Source: G963667915 sp965197385
GTDB taxonomy: Bacteria; Acidobacteriota; Vicinamibacteria; Vicinamibacterales; UBA823
DNA: 64,000 nt
Reading direction: 5' to 3'
NCBI GenBank assembly: GCA_965197385.1
Contig: CBDANA010000005.1
Span: forward strand, 1 to 64,000
This document shows positions 16,030 through 25,509 of the stretch, one piece after another. The notes below the pieces were generated by a model that saw only the letters and a program-made list of their open reading frames with translations, had not been told where the DNA came from and ran no database searches. Positions within the stretch are counted from its first letter, which is position 1. Every line of letters begins with the position of its first letter. The position numbers were made by a program, and so were the translations under genes.

Positions 16030-16698
16030 ATGCAGATCTACACGCTCGCGACTCTGTTAGAGGGCGTACGTACGATCGTACCGGAACAACAGGCGCGGCT
16101 GGGATTTGAGACCGAAAGGCTGTGGTGCGCGGGCGACGTGTCACTGGTGAGGCGGCCGACTGTCGCGATCGTCGGCACGCGCAAGGTGTCACCCGAAGGC
16201 GCGGCACGCGCACGGCGACTGGCGCGTGAGCTCGTCGGCGCCGGTGTTGTGGTCGTGTCTGGATTGGCGCGCGGAATAGACGCCGAGGCGTTGACGGCTG
16301 CGATCGAAGCTAAGGGCAAGGTGATTGCCGTCATCGGTACGCCAATGGACAAAGCATATCCCGCTGAGAACAAACGCCTACAGGAAACCATTTATCGGGA
16401 CCATCTGCTGATTTCGCAGTTTGAGAGCGGCCGGCGCGTGTTCCAGAGCAATTTTCCCGCACGCAACAAACTAATGGCGGTCATCAGCGACGCAACGGCG
16501 ATCATCGAGGCTGGCGAAACCTCCGGCACTCTCCATCAGGCGGCCGAATGTGTGCGTCTGCGCCGATCGCTGTTTATCACGCGCAGCATCATGGATGATC
16601 CGACACTGCATTGGCCCGATCGCTTTCGCACTGAATCAACCGTTCACGCATTGACAACGACGGCGGACATCCTGTCGGTGTTGCCGGAGCAGTCTTAG
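16030..16698 (+). CDS. DprA-like SLOG-domain protein
   Basis: A 222-residue Rossmann protein of the DprA/Smf (SLOG) type. In order: TVAIVGTRKVSPEG (first strand and glycine turn), GVVVVSGLARGIDAEAL (the DprA signature), KVIAVIGTPMDKAYPAEN, NFPARNKLMAVISDATAII and EAGETSGTLHQAAECVRL. It lacks the N-terminal SAM-like and C-terminal winged-helix domains of housekeeping DprA, so it is a minimal SLOG protein rather than the competence recombination mediator. ATG 16030 is chosen because homology begins there. It is followed after 10 bp by a phosphoribosyltransferase gene on the same strand, so the two form an operon. SLOG proteins bind nucleotides or their derivatives. Confidence 0.75.
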   Translation: MQIYTLATLLEGVRTIVPEQQARLGFETERLWCAGDVSLVRRPTVAIVGTRKVSPEGAARARRLARELVGAGVVVVSGLARGIDAEALTAAIEAKGKVIAVIGTPMDKAYPAENKRLQETIYRDHLLISQFESGRRVFQSNFPARNKLMAVISDATAIIEAGETSGTLHQAAECVRLRRSLFITRSIMDDPTLHWPDRFRTESTVHALTTTADILSVLPEQS

Positions 16699-16708
16699 CT
16701 GAACGACG

Positions 16709-17359
16709 ATGGCGCTGAACGTCGTGTGCTTTTCAACGTACCATACTAGCATCGTCGGCGAATGGCGTAGTAGCGACTACGACGCACATGACTTCATCGA
16801 CGCGGTCAAGGACCGGGACATTAATGGTCACGCGTACGTTAAGTTGCGGGGGACGTGGCAGTTCTTCAACAACGCTAATCGACAGGGTGTCGTGGGCTGG
16901 TTTGCCATAATGGTGACCGATTATCTGGCCGCGAATCCTGTAGCTGGCCCGATCGCGCTCGTGCCGGTGCCTGGCAGTAAGGTACATACACAGTTCGCCA
17001 ACACGCCGCGTACGGCGCAGTTGGCGCACGCGATCGCTACCGCGATGGGTGGCAACGTCACCGTGGCGGACGTGCTCAGGTGGCAGGAACCGATGCCATC
17101 GGCGAACGAGGAAGGCGGCACCCGCGATCCAGCCGAGTTGTTCGCCAAACTACAGTTAATGAACGACATGGCCGAGCTTCGCATTGTCCTAGTCGATGAT
17201 GTATTTACTTTGGGCGGACACATGCAGGCGTGCGCGGCGAAGCTGCGCGAAGGGGGCACCGAAGTGCTGATGGCCGTCGTGGCGGGCCGAGCCGACCAAG
17301 AGCAGGTACCAGATCCTTTTGCTGTCCGGTCTGAGCACGTAGCCGACTATGAACCGTAA
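16709..17359 (+). CDS. phosphoribosyltransferase-domain protein partnered with the DprA-like gene
   Basis: A 216-residue protein with a type I PRTase fold. ALVPVPGSKVH is the strand before the pyrophosphate loop. RIVLVDDVFTLGGHMQACAA is the PRPP-binding motif with adjacent acidic residues, followed by GTEVLMAVVAGRA. It resembles ComF-like and SLOG-associated PRTases rather than a purine or pyrimidine salvage enzyme. The 10-bp gap to the preceding DprA-like gene indicates cotranscription. DprA-like SLOG plus PRTase pairs have been predicted to act in nucleotide-centred conflict or defence (from memory of comparative-genomic work, not checked here). No signal or membrane segment is present. Confidence 0.7.
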   Translation: MALNVVCFSTYHTSIVGEWRSSDYDAHDFIDAVKDRDINGHAYVKLRGTWQFFNNANRQGVVGWFAIMVTDYLAANPVAGPIALVPVPGSKVHTQFANTPRTAQLAHAIATAMGGNVTVADVLRWQEPMPSANEEGGTRDPAELFAKLQLMNDMAELRIVLVDDVFTLGGHMQACAAKLREGGTEVLMAVVAGRADQEQVPDPFAVRSEHVADYEP

Positions 17360-17949
17360 CCGAGGCTCTTGTCCTGTCCCATTCAGGAGTGTAGTCGGGC
17401 ATCGTTGGTGGGGCTTCAGCCCGCCGTTCGCATGCCGGAGCCAGGCGCCTTGAGGTGCCACCCAGACTTCTGTAACACTTCCATGTACGTGCTTAAGCTC
17501 ACACGTCCAGCTCGCGAGAAGCCGCCTGGGAACACTATCTCTTCCGCGTTCCCCCGGTGCACGTAGAGCGTAGGTTTCAGTCCCGGAAAGCGGCGCGCAC
17601 TCGAATTCCATAACTGCAACCCATTCCCGGATCACGCATACGCTCTTCACGATCGGTCCGAACCAGCTCACGAAGTCCACAATGAATTTGGCGGCGTACC
17701 ACGCCGATGCCGCCGCCCGTTCCCGGTCCTTCTCGTCGAGCATGTCCACCGCCGCGCCCAGGGAGCGCCAGCACGCAACGCGTGATCTACCTCGGCCCGG
17801 CTGCACCGCGCGAGGCCCTCGTAGCGCCAAGGCGGCCTCGGCACGCTCGGGTTAAGGCACAGTTCGAGCACGAATCTCGGATCAGTCGGCGGTTCGTCCA
17901 GCGCTTCGAATCGGTCCTCCGGCGGTACTTCGAGTGCCTGCGGCACACT
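17360..17949 (-). pseudogene. hypothetical protein, frameshifted and cut by an IS21 remnant
   Basis: Three reverse frames continue one another. DPRFVLELCLNPSVPRPPW and SRAEVDHALRAGAPWA (about 17760-17900) run into VDMLDEKDRERAAASAWYA with FIVDFVSWFGPIVKSV (about 17640-17760), then QLWNSSARRFPGLKPTLYV and NAEEIVFPGGFSRAG, ending at 17416. At least two one-base shifts are needed. The 5' end runs into the terminal sequence of an IS21 remnant near 17950, so the true start is missing. I do not recognise the family. 17360-17415 is non-coding. Confidence 0.45.
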
Positions 17950-18498
17950 GCTGTTGGTGGCAACTGTAAATTTCCCATTTGTGGCAACCGAAAACTGCAC
18001 ACCTTTGTGGTTGGCGGGGGGTGCCTTGCGTTCCACGCTGTTGGCGAGGCCAACAGCGAGGGAGCGAGGCGCAGATGCACGGATGGGAGACGAGGATGCT
18101 GCTGAAGCACTACCTGGAACGAGGCGTCTCGAAGGCAGCGTTGTCGAGGCGCTTCGGGGTGAGTCGCCGGACGATCCACGAGTGGATCGAGACGGGCCAG
18201 CTGGACCGGGACCTGTCGTCGGGTAGCTCGGGGTACTCGCCGCGACCGCCGGTGGCGCACAAGCTGGATCCCTACACCGGGATCATCGCCGCACGTCTCG
18301 AGGAGTTTCCCGCGCTGTCGGCGAAGCGTCTGTTCGACGAGGTCCGCGCGGCGGGCTACCCCGGCGGGTACAGCCGCGTGCGGGACTACGTCCGGGCGGT
18401 ACGCCCGTGCCGGCTGGTCGAGTCGGTGGTGCGATTCGAGACGCCGGCGGGGCGCCAGGGCCAGGTGGACTTCGGGACGTTCACGCTGCCGTGGGGCT
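17950..18498 (+). mobile_element. IS21-family remnant with truncated istA
   Basis: The left part (17950-18010) carries the A/T-rich GTGGCAACTGTAAATTTCCC terminus typical of IS21 ends. An istA frame follows from ATG 18075: MLLKHYLERGVSKAALSRR and FGVSRRTIHEWIETGQLDRD form the helix-turn-helix, then KRLFDEVRAAGYPGGYSRV and GRQGQVDFGTFTLPWG reach the first catalytic Asp. Homology stops abruptly at about 18498, so most of the DDE domain and all of istB are missing. Confidence 0.75.
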
Positions 18499-18788
18499 GC
18501 CGCTCGGGTCAACGTAATGGTGTCGGTATCAGTCATACCTTCGCTCCGGTGCCGAACTTTCAGAACCACCAGCACGGTGATCGTGTTGGTTTCAACGCTG
18601 AAGAGGACCCGATAGCTGCCAATCCGTAGCCGTCGATACCTGCTGTCAGCGAGTTGGGTCACGTTATTGGCCGGATCCGCCGCGTACTGTTCGACCTTGA
18701 CGACGATCCGCGCGCGGGCTGGGGCGGCGAGGCAACGCATGTCCTTCACGACCTTGGTCGCCCATTCGATCTTCCCGACCGCCATCAC
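18499..18788 (-). CDS. RelE/ParE-family toxin, 3' end fused to IS debris
   Basis: The reverse frame from GTG 18788 or ATG 18785 encodes KIEWATKVVKDMRCLAAPAR, IVVKVEQYAADPANN, YRRLRIGSYRVLFSVETNT and VLVVLKVRHRSEG. This is the full RelE fold with the R-x-x-x-G-x-Y-R-V motif and the final beta strand. RelE toxins cleave mRNA on the ribosome. The native stop seems lost: the frame continues into the IS21 remnant at about 18498. A partner may precede it: a reverse frame stopping at 18785 (overlapping the toxin start) reads TLKTAKWTRAVRKADNTPGS, but it has no convincing start, so an antitoxin is only suggested. Confidence 0.6.
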
Positions 18789-18914
18789 ACCTCGCTGTTC
18801 TCATATAGCGAACGCCCTGTCGAGGCGTTTCGCCACGACGAGCCGGGGGTATTGTCAGCTTTCCTGACGGCCCGAGTCCACTTCGCCGTCTTCAGGGTGT
18901 TGAGAGTTCTGGAA

Positions 18915-19020
18915 GTTGCGCATACGGCAGATTGGACCCTTACGCGCAATAATAGTTGCGTGTAAACTTGATTGTTGCGCGTATATGGGTTGTAATTGCG
19001 CGTATAAGCATAGGCGCAAC
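18915..19020 (+). promoter_or_regulatory. phased TTGCGCGTA repeats (probable operator array) upstream of the Fic gene
   Basis: Copies of GTTGCGYRTA start at 18915, 18955, 18974 and 18995 on the + strand, spaced 40, 19 and 21 bp, i.e. on one face of the helix. An inverted copy (TTACGCGCAA, 18940-18949) pairs with TTGCGTGTAA at 18956-18965 across a 6-bp spacer as a near-perfect palindrome, and GGCGCAAC stands at 19013. The array ends about 20 bp before the GTG start of the winged-helix Fic gene. Autoregulation by that winged helix is a natural but untested inference. Confidence 0.6.
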
Positions 19021-19039
19021 TTCAAGGGATACCTCACCA

Positions 19040-20439
19040 GTGCCAAGGCCAAGGCCTACAGACGAGCTGGATGAAATCGAGAGGGCCGCGCGCGCGCATG
19101 GCGGGGCTGTTACCGCCTCGGAGATCGCGGAGGCGCTGAGCGCGCCCATGCCGCGCCGGACGCTGCAGTACCGGCTCAAGCGCCTCGTGGATGACGGGCG
19201 TCTGGTCATGGAGGGCGAGGGACGATGGGCGAAATATCGCGCGCTCGAAGCGCGCGGCGCCGCCAAAGCCGAAGCCCCGGCGGAGGAAGAGTCCGGGATC
19301 GCGCTCTCACGCGCCGGTGAAGAAATCAGGGCGCATCTGCGCCAGCCGCCCGGAGCGCGCAATCCGGTCGGCTATGAACGCGGTTTTCTGGACTCGTACC
19401 ATCCGGGAGAGAGCTTCTATCTGTCCCGCGAAGCGCGCGCGCGCCTGGCCGAGGCGGGCCAACGCCACGTGAGCGCGCAGCAACCGGCGGGCACCTACGC
19501 CCGGCAGATCCTGAGCCGGCTTCTGATTGATCTGTCGTGGAACTCAAGCCGCCTTGAGGGCAACACCTATTCCCTGCTCGATACGCGGCGGTTGATCGAA
19601 TTCGGCCAGGAGGCGCATGGCCGGGACCGGCTTGAGGCGCAGATGATCCTCAACCACAAGGATGCGGTCGAGTTTCTCGTGGGCAACGCCGCGGAGATCG
19701 GATTCAACCGCTATACGATTTTCAACCTGCACGCCATCCTTGCGAACAACCTTCTGGCCGACCAAGGAGCCACGGGAAGACTGCGGCATATCGGCGTCGG
19801 CATCGAGGGGTCAGTCTACCATCCGCCTGAGACGCCGCAGCTCGTCGAAGAGTGTTTTGACCAGCTGCTGGCAACGGCGGCGGCGATCGCCGATCCGTTC
19901 GAGCAGTCGTTCTTCGTGATGGCGCAACTGCCCTACCTGCAGCCGTTCGACGATGTGAACAAGCGCGTATCGCGAATCGCGGCGAACATCCCCTTCGTCA
20001 AGACCAACCTCTCGCCGCTGTCTTTTACGGACGTGCCGCGCGGTCTCTACACCGACGCGATCCTCGGCGTGTATGAGCTGAATAGGGTCGACCTGCTCAG
20101 GGATGTCTTCATCTGGGCGTACGAGCGCTCGGCCGCGCGCTATGCGGCGGTCCGGCAGTCGCTCGGTGAGCCGGACGCTTTCCGGCTGCGGCACCGCGAC
20201 GCGTTGCGCCGTGGTCCGCCGAGGTTGTGCGCGGACGCGTGCCGCGAGCGCAGGCCGCCGCTCACATCGCTTTTCGGGCGGAGCAGGCTATCGCTCCCGA
20301 CGAACGGCAAGCCTTTCGCGAAGTCGCGGAAGCCGAGCTCCTGCACCTGCATGAGGGCAACTTCGCGCGTTATCAGATCACGCCCGGAGAGTTCGCGGCG
20401 TGGCGGGAGGTCTGGGACACGCGTGACGGGGCTCCTTGA
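19040..20439 (+). pseudogene. winged-helix Fic-family protein, frameshifted near its C-terminus
   Basis: The start is GTG 19040 (AAGGGAT upstream). Residues 10-75 form a winged helix (TASEIAEALSAP, RTLQYRLKRLVDDGRLVMEG). A Fic domain follows, with the inhibitory helix motif SSRLEGN and the core LQPFDDVNKRVSRIAANIPF. Canonical Fic enzymes have HPFxxGNGR; here the His is Gln and the loop glycines are changed, a recurrent variant subclass that may not AMPylate. The frame shifts by one base around 20205-20225; the C-terminus then continues as RGRVPRAQAAAHIAFRAEQA and LLHLHEGNFARYQITPGEF. Repaired length is about 466 residues. Fic proteins modify target proteins and occur in toxin and defence contexts. 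Confidence 0.75.
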
Positions 20440-20977
20440 ACCTGAAAGCTAGTCCGGCGGCAAAGGCGGGGTTGGATTGACGGATCCATGTCGGCGATGG
20501 CTCGGCGACCCTTGAGCCGCCGCCCGGGAAAGCGCGATTACTCGTCGCGGAATGAACCGCCCTCGGGGGCGTCTATAGCGGTCGTTGAGGGCATCGACGG
20601 CTGCGTTCAGGCGTACCACGCGCGGCGCATGATCGAAACCTTAGGACTGGAGTGGTATAACTTGAAACCGTCTCTTCGAAAATCAGCGTTTTTGTGCGAA
20701 AGCCTCTGACGACGCACAGTCGCCAAGAAGGTGCAGGCAATCGTAGAGACACATGGTGATGTCCCTACCGCTGTTGAAATTCGGCGGCGGCTCGGATGAA
20801 ATTCTACGCGACGTTCACCACTGAGGCCCCCAGGCCGGACTGTTGGTCAGTGCACGGAGGGCGGTTCAAGGCGTTGCTGGCCTATCATCTCCACAGCCTG
20901 TCGGCGTCCCTCTCAAAGGACGGGTAGTGGTCAAGTTTGAATTTCGTCACCAGACGCCGATATGGTACTCTACGCGC
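20440..20977 (+). other. mostly non-coding; one possible 43-codon ORF
   Basis: No recognisable gene. A small ORF at 20796-20927 (MKFYATFTTEAPRPDCWSVH and a 23-residue tail) starts on an ATGA overlapping the stop of a preceding short frame containing KVQAIVETHGDVPTAVEIRR. The two look coupled and may be remnants of a small gene pair, but the first lacks a proper start and neither has a recognised domain. Confidence 0.3.
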
Positions 20978-21208
20978 ATGCCACACTGAACAAGCATCAC
21001 CGACGATCCGAACGAGGCGGCGTTCAGAGGCGTCCAAGCACTCATCGATCAGTCGGAGGGGAAGAACCCCGCCGCCGTGGCGCTCGGGCGTCTTGGGGGC
21101 CTCAAGGGCGGCACGGCCCGTGCGGAGAAGCTCTCAGCACGGAAGCGGTCCGCCATCGCGAAGAAAGGCGCTCGGGCACGCTGGGGCCGCACCCGAGCCA
21201 AGAGCTAG
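20978..21208 (+). pseudogene. small basic lysine/arginine-rich protein with an early nonsense codon
   Basis: The frame from ATG 20978 hits TGA at its fourth codon (20987-20989). It is then open to TAG 21206-21208 and reads DPNEAAFRGVQALIDQ, NPAAVALGRLGGLKGGTARA and SAIAKKGARARWGR. The GRxGGxKGGxARA plus AxxARWGR pattern is a widespread small basic (histone-tail-like, probably nucleic-acid-binding) protein found on plasmids and islands. Either the gene starts at an unrecognised site after the TGA, or an N-terminal frameshift or nonsense mutation has inactivated it. Confidence 0.55.
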
Positions 21209-21874
21209 AAGCTGAACGACGATCCTACTCTCACACCCCCGCCGTCGGCGATACGGCCATCTGACGAACCACGGGCACATTGGACCAGAGTCCCGCTAAT
21301 AACGCCCCACCAATCACGAGGGCCGCTCCACCGGGCTTTCAGACCAGGGCTACGCTCCTTGAACGGAATAAATGGCTTGAACTGATCCGCGTAAATCGTG
21401 CGGTCGCCAGAGGTGGCGACCGTTAACGCCGCAGCTCCTCCGAAAATAAGTCCGCTTTCCACTCCAAGCGGCCAGTTATCAATCGCTTGATCAAGACCGC
21501 CAGGAACATTTGGGAAGTAACGAATTGATCCAGCGCTATGCTCTGCAACGCCCCGCAAAAATTCGGGCGACGTGACCAGACTCGTGTACTCCTGGATCAG
21601 TACATCATTGGAGACTGTGCCGGGTTGTGTTGGCTGTGTCGGGCCTGTTGCTTGGATCGATGAAGAGCATCGCGGCCCCGGCGCCAGCGATGGGCGAGAC
21701 CAAGCGTCAGGCGGCCCATCGACCGGCGCGTACCCCTCGCGTCACTCTGTTGAAACGCCCGTCCTCGGCCTCAGCCAGTCGGATCGCTGAGACTCGAATC
21801 CCTCTCTCCTCAGCGAACAACGCAGACGGGATGCTTAGCGTCATCGTCAGGATCACGGCTCCAAATACTCGCAT
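21205..21874 (-). pseudogene. exported hypothetical protein, frameshifted
   Basis: From ATG 21874, with GGAGGG upstream, the frame encodes a signal peptide MRVFGAVILTMTLSIPSALF ending in a cleavage-like AEE, then IRVSAIRLAEAEDGRF. After one shift it continues WRLVSPIAGAGAAMLFIDPS. After another it reads SNDVLIQEYTSLVTSPEFL, GLDQAIDNWPLGVESGLIFG and TIYADQFKPFIPFKERSPG to a stop at 21205. Repaired length is about 215 residues. It looks like a secreted or membrane-attached protein of unknown family. It converges with the small basic gene, the two stops overlapping. Confidence 0.45.
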
Positions 21875-22294
21875 AGTGACAGTCCCTCCTTCAGGGCTAC
21901 CCGCGACCGGCCGACGGCAGATCGTGGGCCTCCATTACAGTCACGACAATCTGAAAACCGCGACACCCAGCAGGTACTCGCCAGCGTCGTTCGTACGGCT
22001 CATCAATGCCAGCTCGACGTCACGCCGTTGATCGCCACGATGCTCCGCGCCCCCCAACCCATCGTGCCCGACGGTCTCCAACGGCCGCCGCCCGGCGTCA
22101 AGTCGTAGCACTTCGGCCCAGTGGTGACATCCGCTCGGCTACGCCCATCGAGTCGACCCGGTAAATGAATACGCGATCGGTTAGGGTTGCGTGCTAAAAT
22201 TGGTGCCGTTTTCGCGGACGGTGCCTCAGTTGATCTGCTTCGGACACGCGAACGCCGAGCGATTCCGTGCCCTGCCATTGCTCTCGGTTACACC

Positions 22295-24911
22295 ATGCCA
22301 AATCCGACCAATTTTGCGGAGTTTCTGCAAACATTTCAGTCGCAGAAGTTTCGGGCGCTACGGCCTGCTCAAAGGTATGTGCTCCAGGAGTACAACAATT
22401 TTCTGGGTACGAGCGACGTCGGCGTCGAGCTTCCGACCGGGGCCGGAAAGACTCCGATCGCCTTGCTTGTCGCTGAATTGTGGCGGCGTGAGGGCCGGAA
22501 GGTCGCGATCCTATCGGCGAACAAGACGCTCGCCAGGCAGATGGTGAGTGAAGCCGCAGCGCTCGGTGTCCCGGCCGTGCTGATGGAAGGCGCCGGTTCA
22601 GGATATCCCCGGTGCCGACAAACGCGCGTATCACCGCGCCCAACGGGTCGCGGTGATGAACTACTGGGTGTACTTCAACCAAAACCCGGTGATCGATCCC
22701 GCAGACCTGCTCGTTATGGACGACGCGCATCTAGCCCGAGCATTGTTTGCACTCGCTGTATTCTGTTGAGATCGACAAGCATCAGCACGCCGCGTTGTTC
22801 ACATCGCTGATGACCGAGTTGAGCGCGCGGTTCCCCGAGTACAGTGTCATCGCTGATGCACTCGCCGGCGACACACCATCGATCTCACCGGCCGAACTAC
22901 TGTCGTTTCTCGATCAGATCCAAGTCGTCGAGCGGGTTCGGGAAATCATCGATACCTCTCCTGTTCTTCAAGACGACAGAGACCTGCACTTTCGCTGGAC
23001 TCGGATTCGGCAGCGCCTAAATGAGGCCAACCTTTACGTTAGTCTTAAGTCGCTGTGGATTCGTCCATACATCTATCCGCTCACCGCGAACCCCTACTAC
23101 CGCGACGTCGATCAGCGTCTCTACGTCAGCGCCACGATTGGCTATCCCAGCGATCTGAGCCGACGCCTGGGAACAAAGCCGATCGTAAAGATTCCAGTTC
23201 TCCCCGAGTATGCTCAGGAAACGTATGGTCGGCGGTTGATCGTCCATGAACCGGATCGAGGACGACGATATTCCAAGACGATTTGCAGACAGTTATCCTC
23301 GCTGCTCTACGTATCCACCCGAAGAGGCATCTGGTTGTGTGCAAGTCAGGCCGAAGCAAGAAAGGGTCAGATCGGCAGTTCTCGAGTGGCTCCAGAGCAA
23401 TGGAATGACGGGGCACCAAAGCTGGATCCTGACATCGCTGGGAGGTGAAGTTTGATGACTTCAAGCGGGCCGCCCAAGGCCATTTGATCGTCGGAGGGCG
23501 ATTCGACGGCATGGACTTCAGTGCCGATGAGTGCCGACTGGTCGTCGTCAAGACGCTGCCCAGGGCCGTCAACATCCAAGAAGAGTTCATCTCCGCCTAC
23601 TTGCGCGACTCCGGATTCATGCGTCGCCGCCTGAATCAGCGCATCGTTCAGGCTTTGGGACGCTGCAATCGCGCTGAAGATGACTATGGGATCTATGTCC
23701 TCGCGGACAGGCGGTTTGCAACGCATTTTGGCCGGGAAGCGAATCGCGAGGGTATCCCGCCGAACATGATTGCTGAGATTGACATGGCCCAGGACGATGC
23801 GGAGGCCGAGCCGGCCCACTTAGTGGCTGGGGTTGAGGAATTCCTGCGTAGGGACTTTGCGACCTATGACAACAGATGCCGCCATTACCGGGCGCAGGTG
23901 CCACCGGAGCGAGCCATCGCGCAGCCGCCCGACACGTCTGCCGACGAAGTTTCGGCTTGGGCAGCGGTCTTTGACAGTCAGAACTACGCGGGAGCAGCTA
24001 ACAAATTCGAAGGACTGCTGGAACGCAGGGGGCATAGCGAACGTCTCTGAAATGGCGGCGTTTCACGGTTGGAACTGGGCAAAGGCATTGTTTCTCCAGT
24101 CCCTCCTTGAAGACGCAACTGCGCGAGAGCGGGCGCTCGTCGTGTTCGATGCAGCGGTGTCGCGCGGTGGTTTGAGTTCGTGGTTTCAATCGAATGCGCG
24201 CTTCGCTGAACAGAGCGCGACAGGTGCCAGTGGTGGCGATGCCGGCCGCCACCAACTACGCAACGGTTCTAGTACGCGCCTTCGACGACCAGCTTGAGCG
24301 GCTTGGCACTACCGGCCATCGGTTCGACCGATATTGCCAGGGGGTGACGGATGGACTGGAGGCCGAGACGCATGACCGATTCTGCGAGGCGCTAGAAAGA
24401 CTCGGCGTGGTCCTGGGGTACACTGCCTCACGTCCCGCGATATCAAGCCGCGACGGACTGTCGGTGGCGAGGCGTGTTCGGTAATCAGAAAGAATTGATA
24501 ACTTTCGAGGCAAAAGATCGAGCACACCGCGCGCACCACGATCGTGCCGGCCGACGTGGGGCCAGGCCCATAACCAATTCGCCCGGGCGGAGGCCGAGTA
24601 TGGTGCATATGACTACTTGGTTCGCGGCACGATCGTGACACATATGAACGCAATCGATCCGGCGGCGGAGGCGTCGGCGGGCGCAGTTCGGGTCATTCTG
24701 CGAGGCACCGTTCTTGAACTGTGGCATCGTGTACGTCTCCTCCTGGGCCTCTATAGGGACAATTGGTCACTCGACGACATAGGAGCTCGAAACTGTTGCA
24801 GCCACGAGTATCCAGGCGCAAATCCCACAGACAGGGTGGCTGCCACGGGCTCTCGACCACGGAGAGCGTTTTGTCCGTGCAGAGCAACTGCTGTCCGAGT
24901 GGACTGCCTAG
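22295..24911 (+). pseudogene. DinG/XPD-like superfamily 2 helicase with C-terminal PD-(D/E)XK nuclease-like domain, multiply frameshifted
   Basis: All three + frames, read in turn, give one protein of about 870 residues from ATG 22295 to TAG 24911. Motifs in order: VGVELPTGAGKTPIALL (Walker A), LLVMDDAHLA (Walker B, DDAH form), RLYVSATIGYPSDLS (motif III), LRIHPKRHLVVCKSGRSK, GHLIVGGRFDGMDFSADECR and RRRLNQRIVQALGRCNRAED (motif VI, DinG-like). The tail has TDCRWRGVFGNQKELITFEA followed by K and later QAHNQFARAEAEYG, i.e. a D-(x)n-E-x-K plus downstream QxxxQ pattern typical of restriction-like nucleases. It ends RFVRAEQLLSEWTA. About ten single-base shifts are needed, one at a CCC near 22733. 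Helicase-nuclease fusions are common in phage defence. Function here is inferred. Confidence 0.6.
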
Positions 24912-25509
24912 ATGTGACCTTTCAACACGTTGTCCACTCGACCCTGACGGGAGAAAACTGATGGTGAACAAAGCCACGGTTTTTCATCCCGGAGGACCGA
25001 GTGGTGACATCCATCAGAATGCCAGAACCACCCCCGTGAATCGAGCTGAACTGGTCGCTCGCCTGCTCGACGACCACCTGCCGGTGAACCTCGGCGCCGC
25101 CGCCGCGGGCGTCTGTCCGCGCACCGTGCACAAGTGGATCGCCCGGTATCCGGCCGAAGGCCCCAACGGCCTGGCCGACCGCAGTTCGCGGCCGCATCGG
25201 TAGCCCCGGGCCACACCGGTTCGCATCGTCGCCCGCATCACGGCGTTGCGGCTCCAGCGCCAGCCGGGGGATCCAGATTGCACGGACCGTGGGGGGTCCT
25301 CGTCCGCCACCGTCAGCCGGGTCCTGCACCGGCCAGGGTTCCACCGGCTCGACGCCCGCTGGGTTGGCGGAGATCAGCCGCAACCGAGGCGGCTCGTCGC
25401 CACGCAATGTCTCGACGCTCTTGACCGCCCGGCTGCCGGCCGCAGCACGGCCATCTCATCGTTGCCCCGGCCCACTCATCTGGTCGTCACACTCCCAGAC
25501 AACGGCTGA
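24912..25509 (+). mobile_element. IS481-family remnant with degenerate transposase
   Basis: Right after the helicase stop, TGTGACCTTTCAACACGTTG looks like an IS481 left end. From ATG 24961 the frame encodes ELVARLLDDHLPVNLGAAAA, VCPRTVHKWIARYPAEG and PNGLADRSSRPHR, the N-terminal helix-turn-helix of IS481 transposases. After TAG 25201 another frame adds RIVARITALRLQRQPG and SATVSRVLHRPGFHRLDA. The catalytic rve domain is missing, so this is a truncated, frameshifted relic of about 0.6 kb. Confidence 0.7.

Noticed and set aside
15635..16213. 192-codon reverse ORF upstream of the DprA-like gene
   Set aside because: Arg/Ser/Pro-rich, overlaps the DprA N-terminus on the other strand and has no domain.
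16030..16698. Housekeeping competence protein DprA
   Set aside because: Lacks the N-terminal SAM and C-terminal winged-helix domains and is paired with a PRTase in an IS-rich island.
18915..19020. Phased repeats considered as replication iterons
   Set aside because: No replication initiator gene or DnaA-box cluster nearby; a promoter-proximal operator array is simpler.
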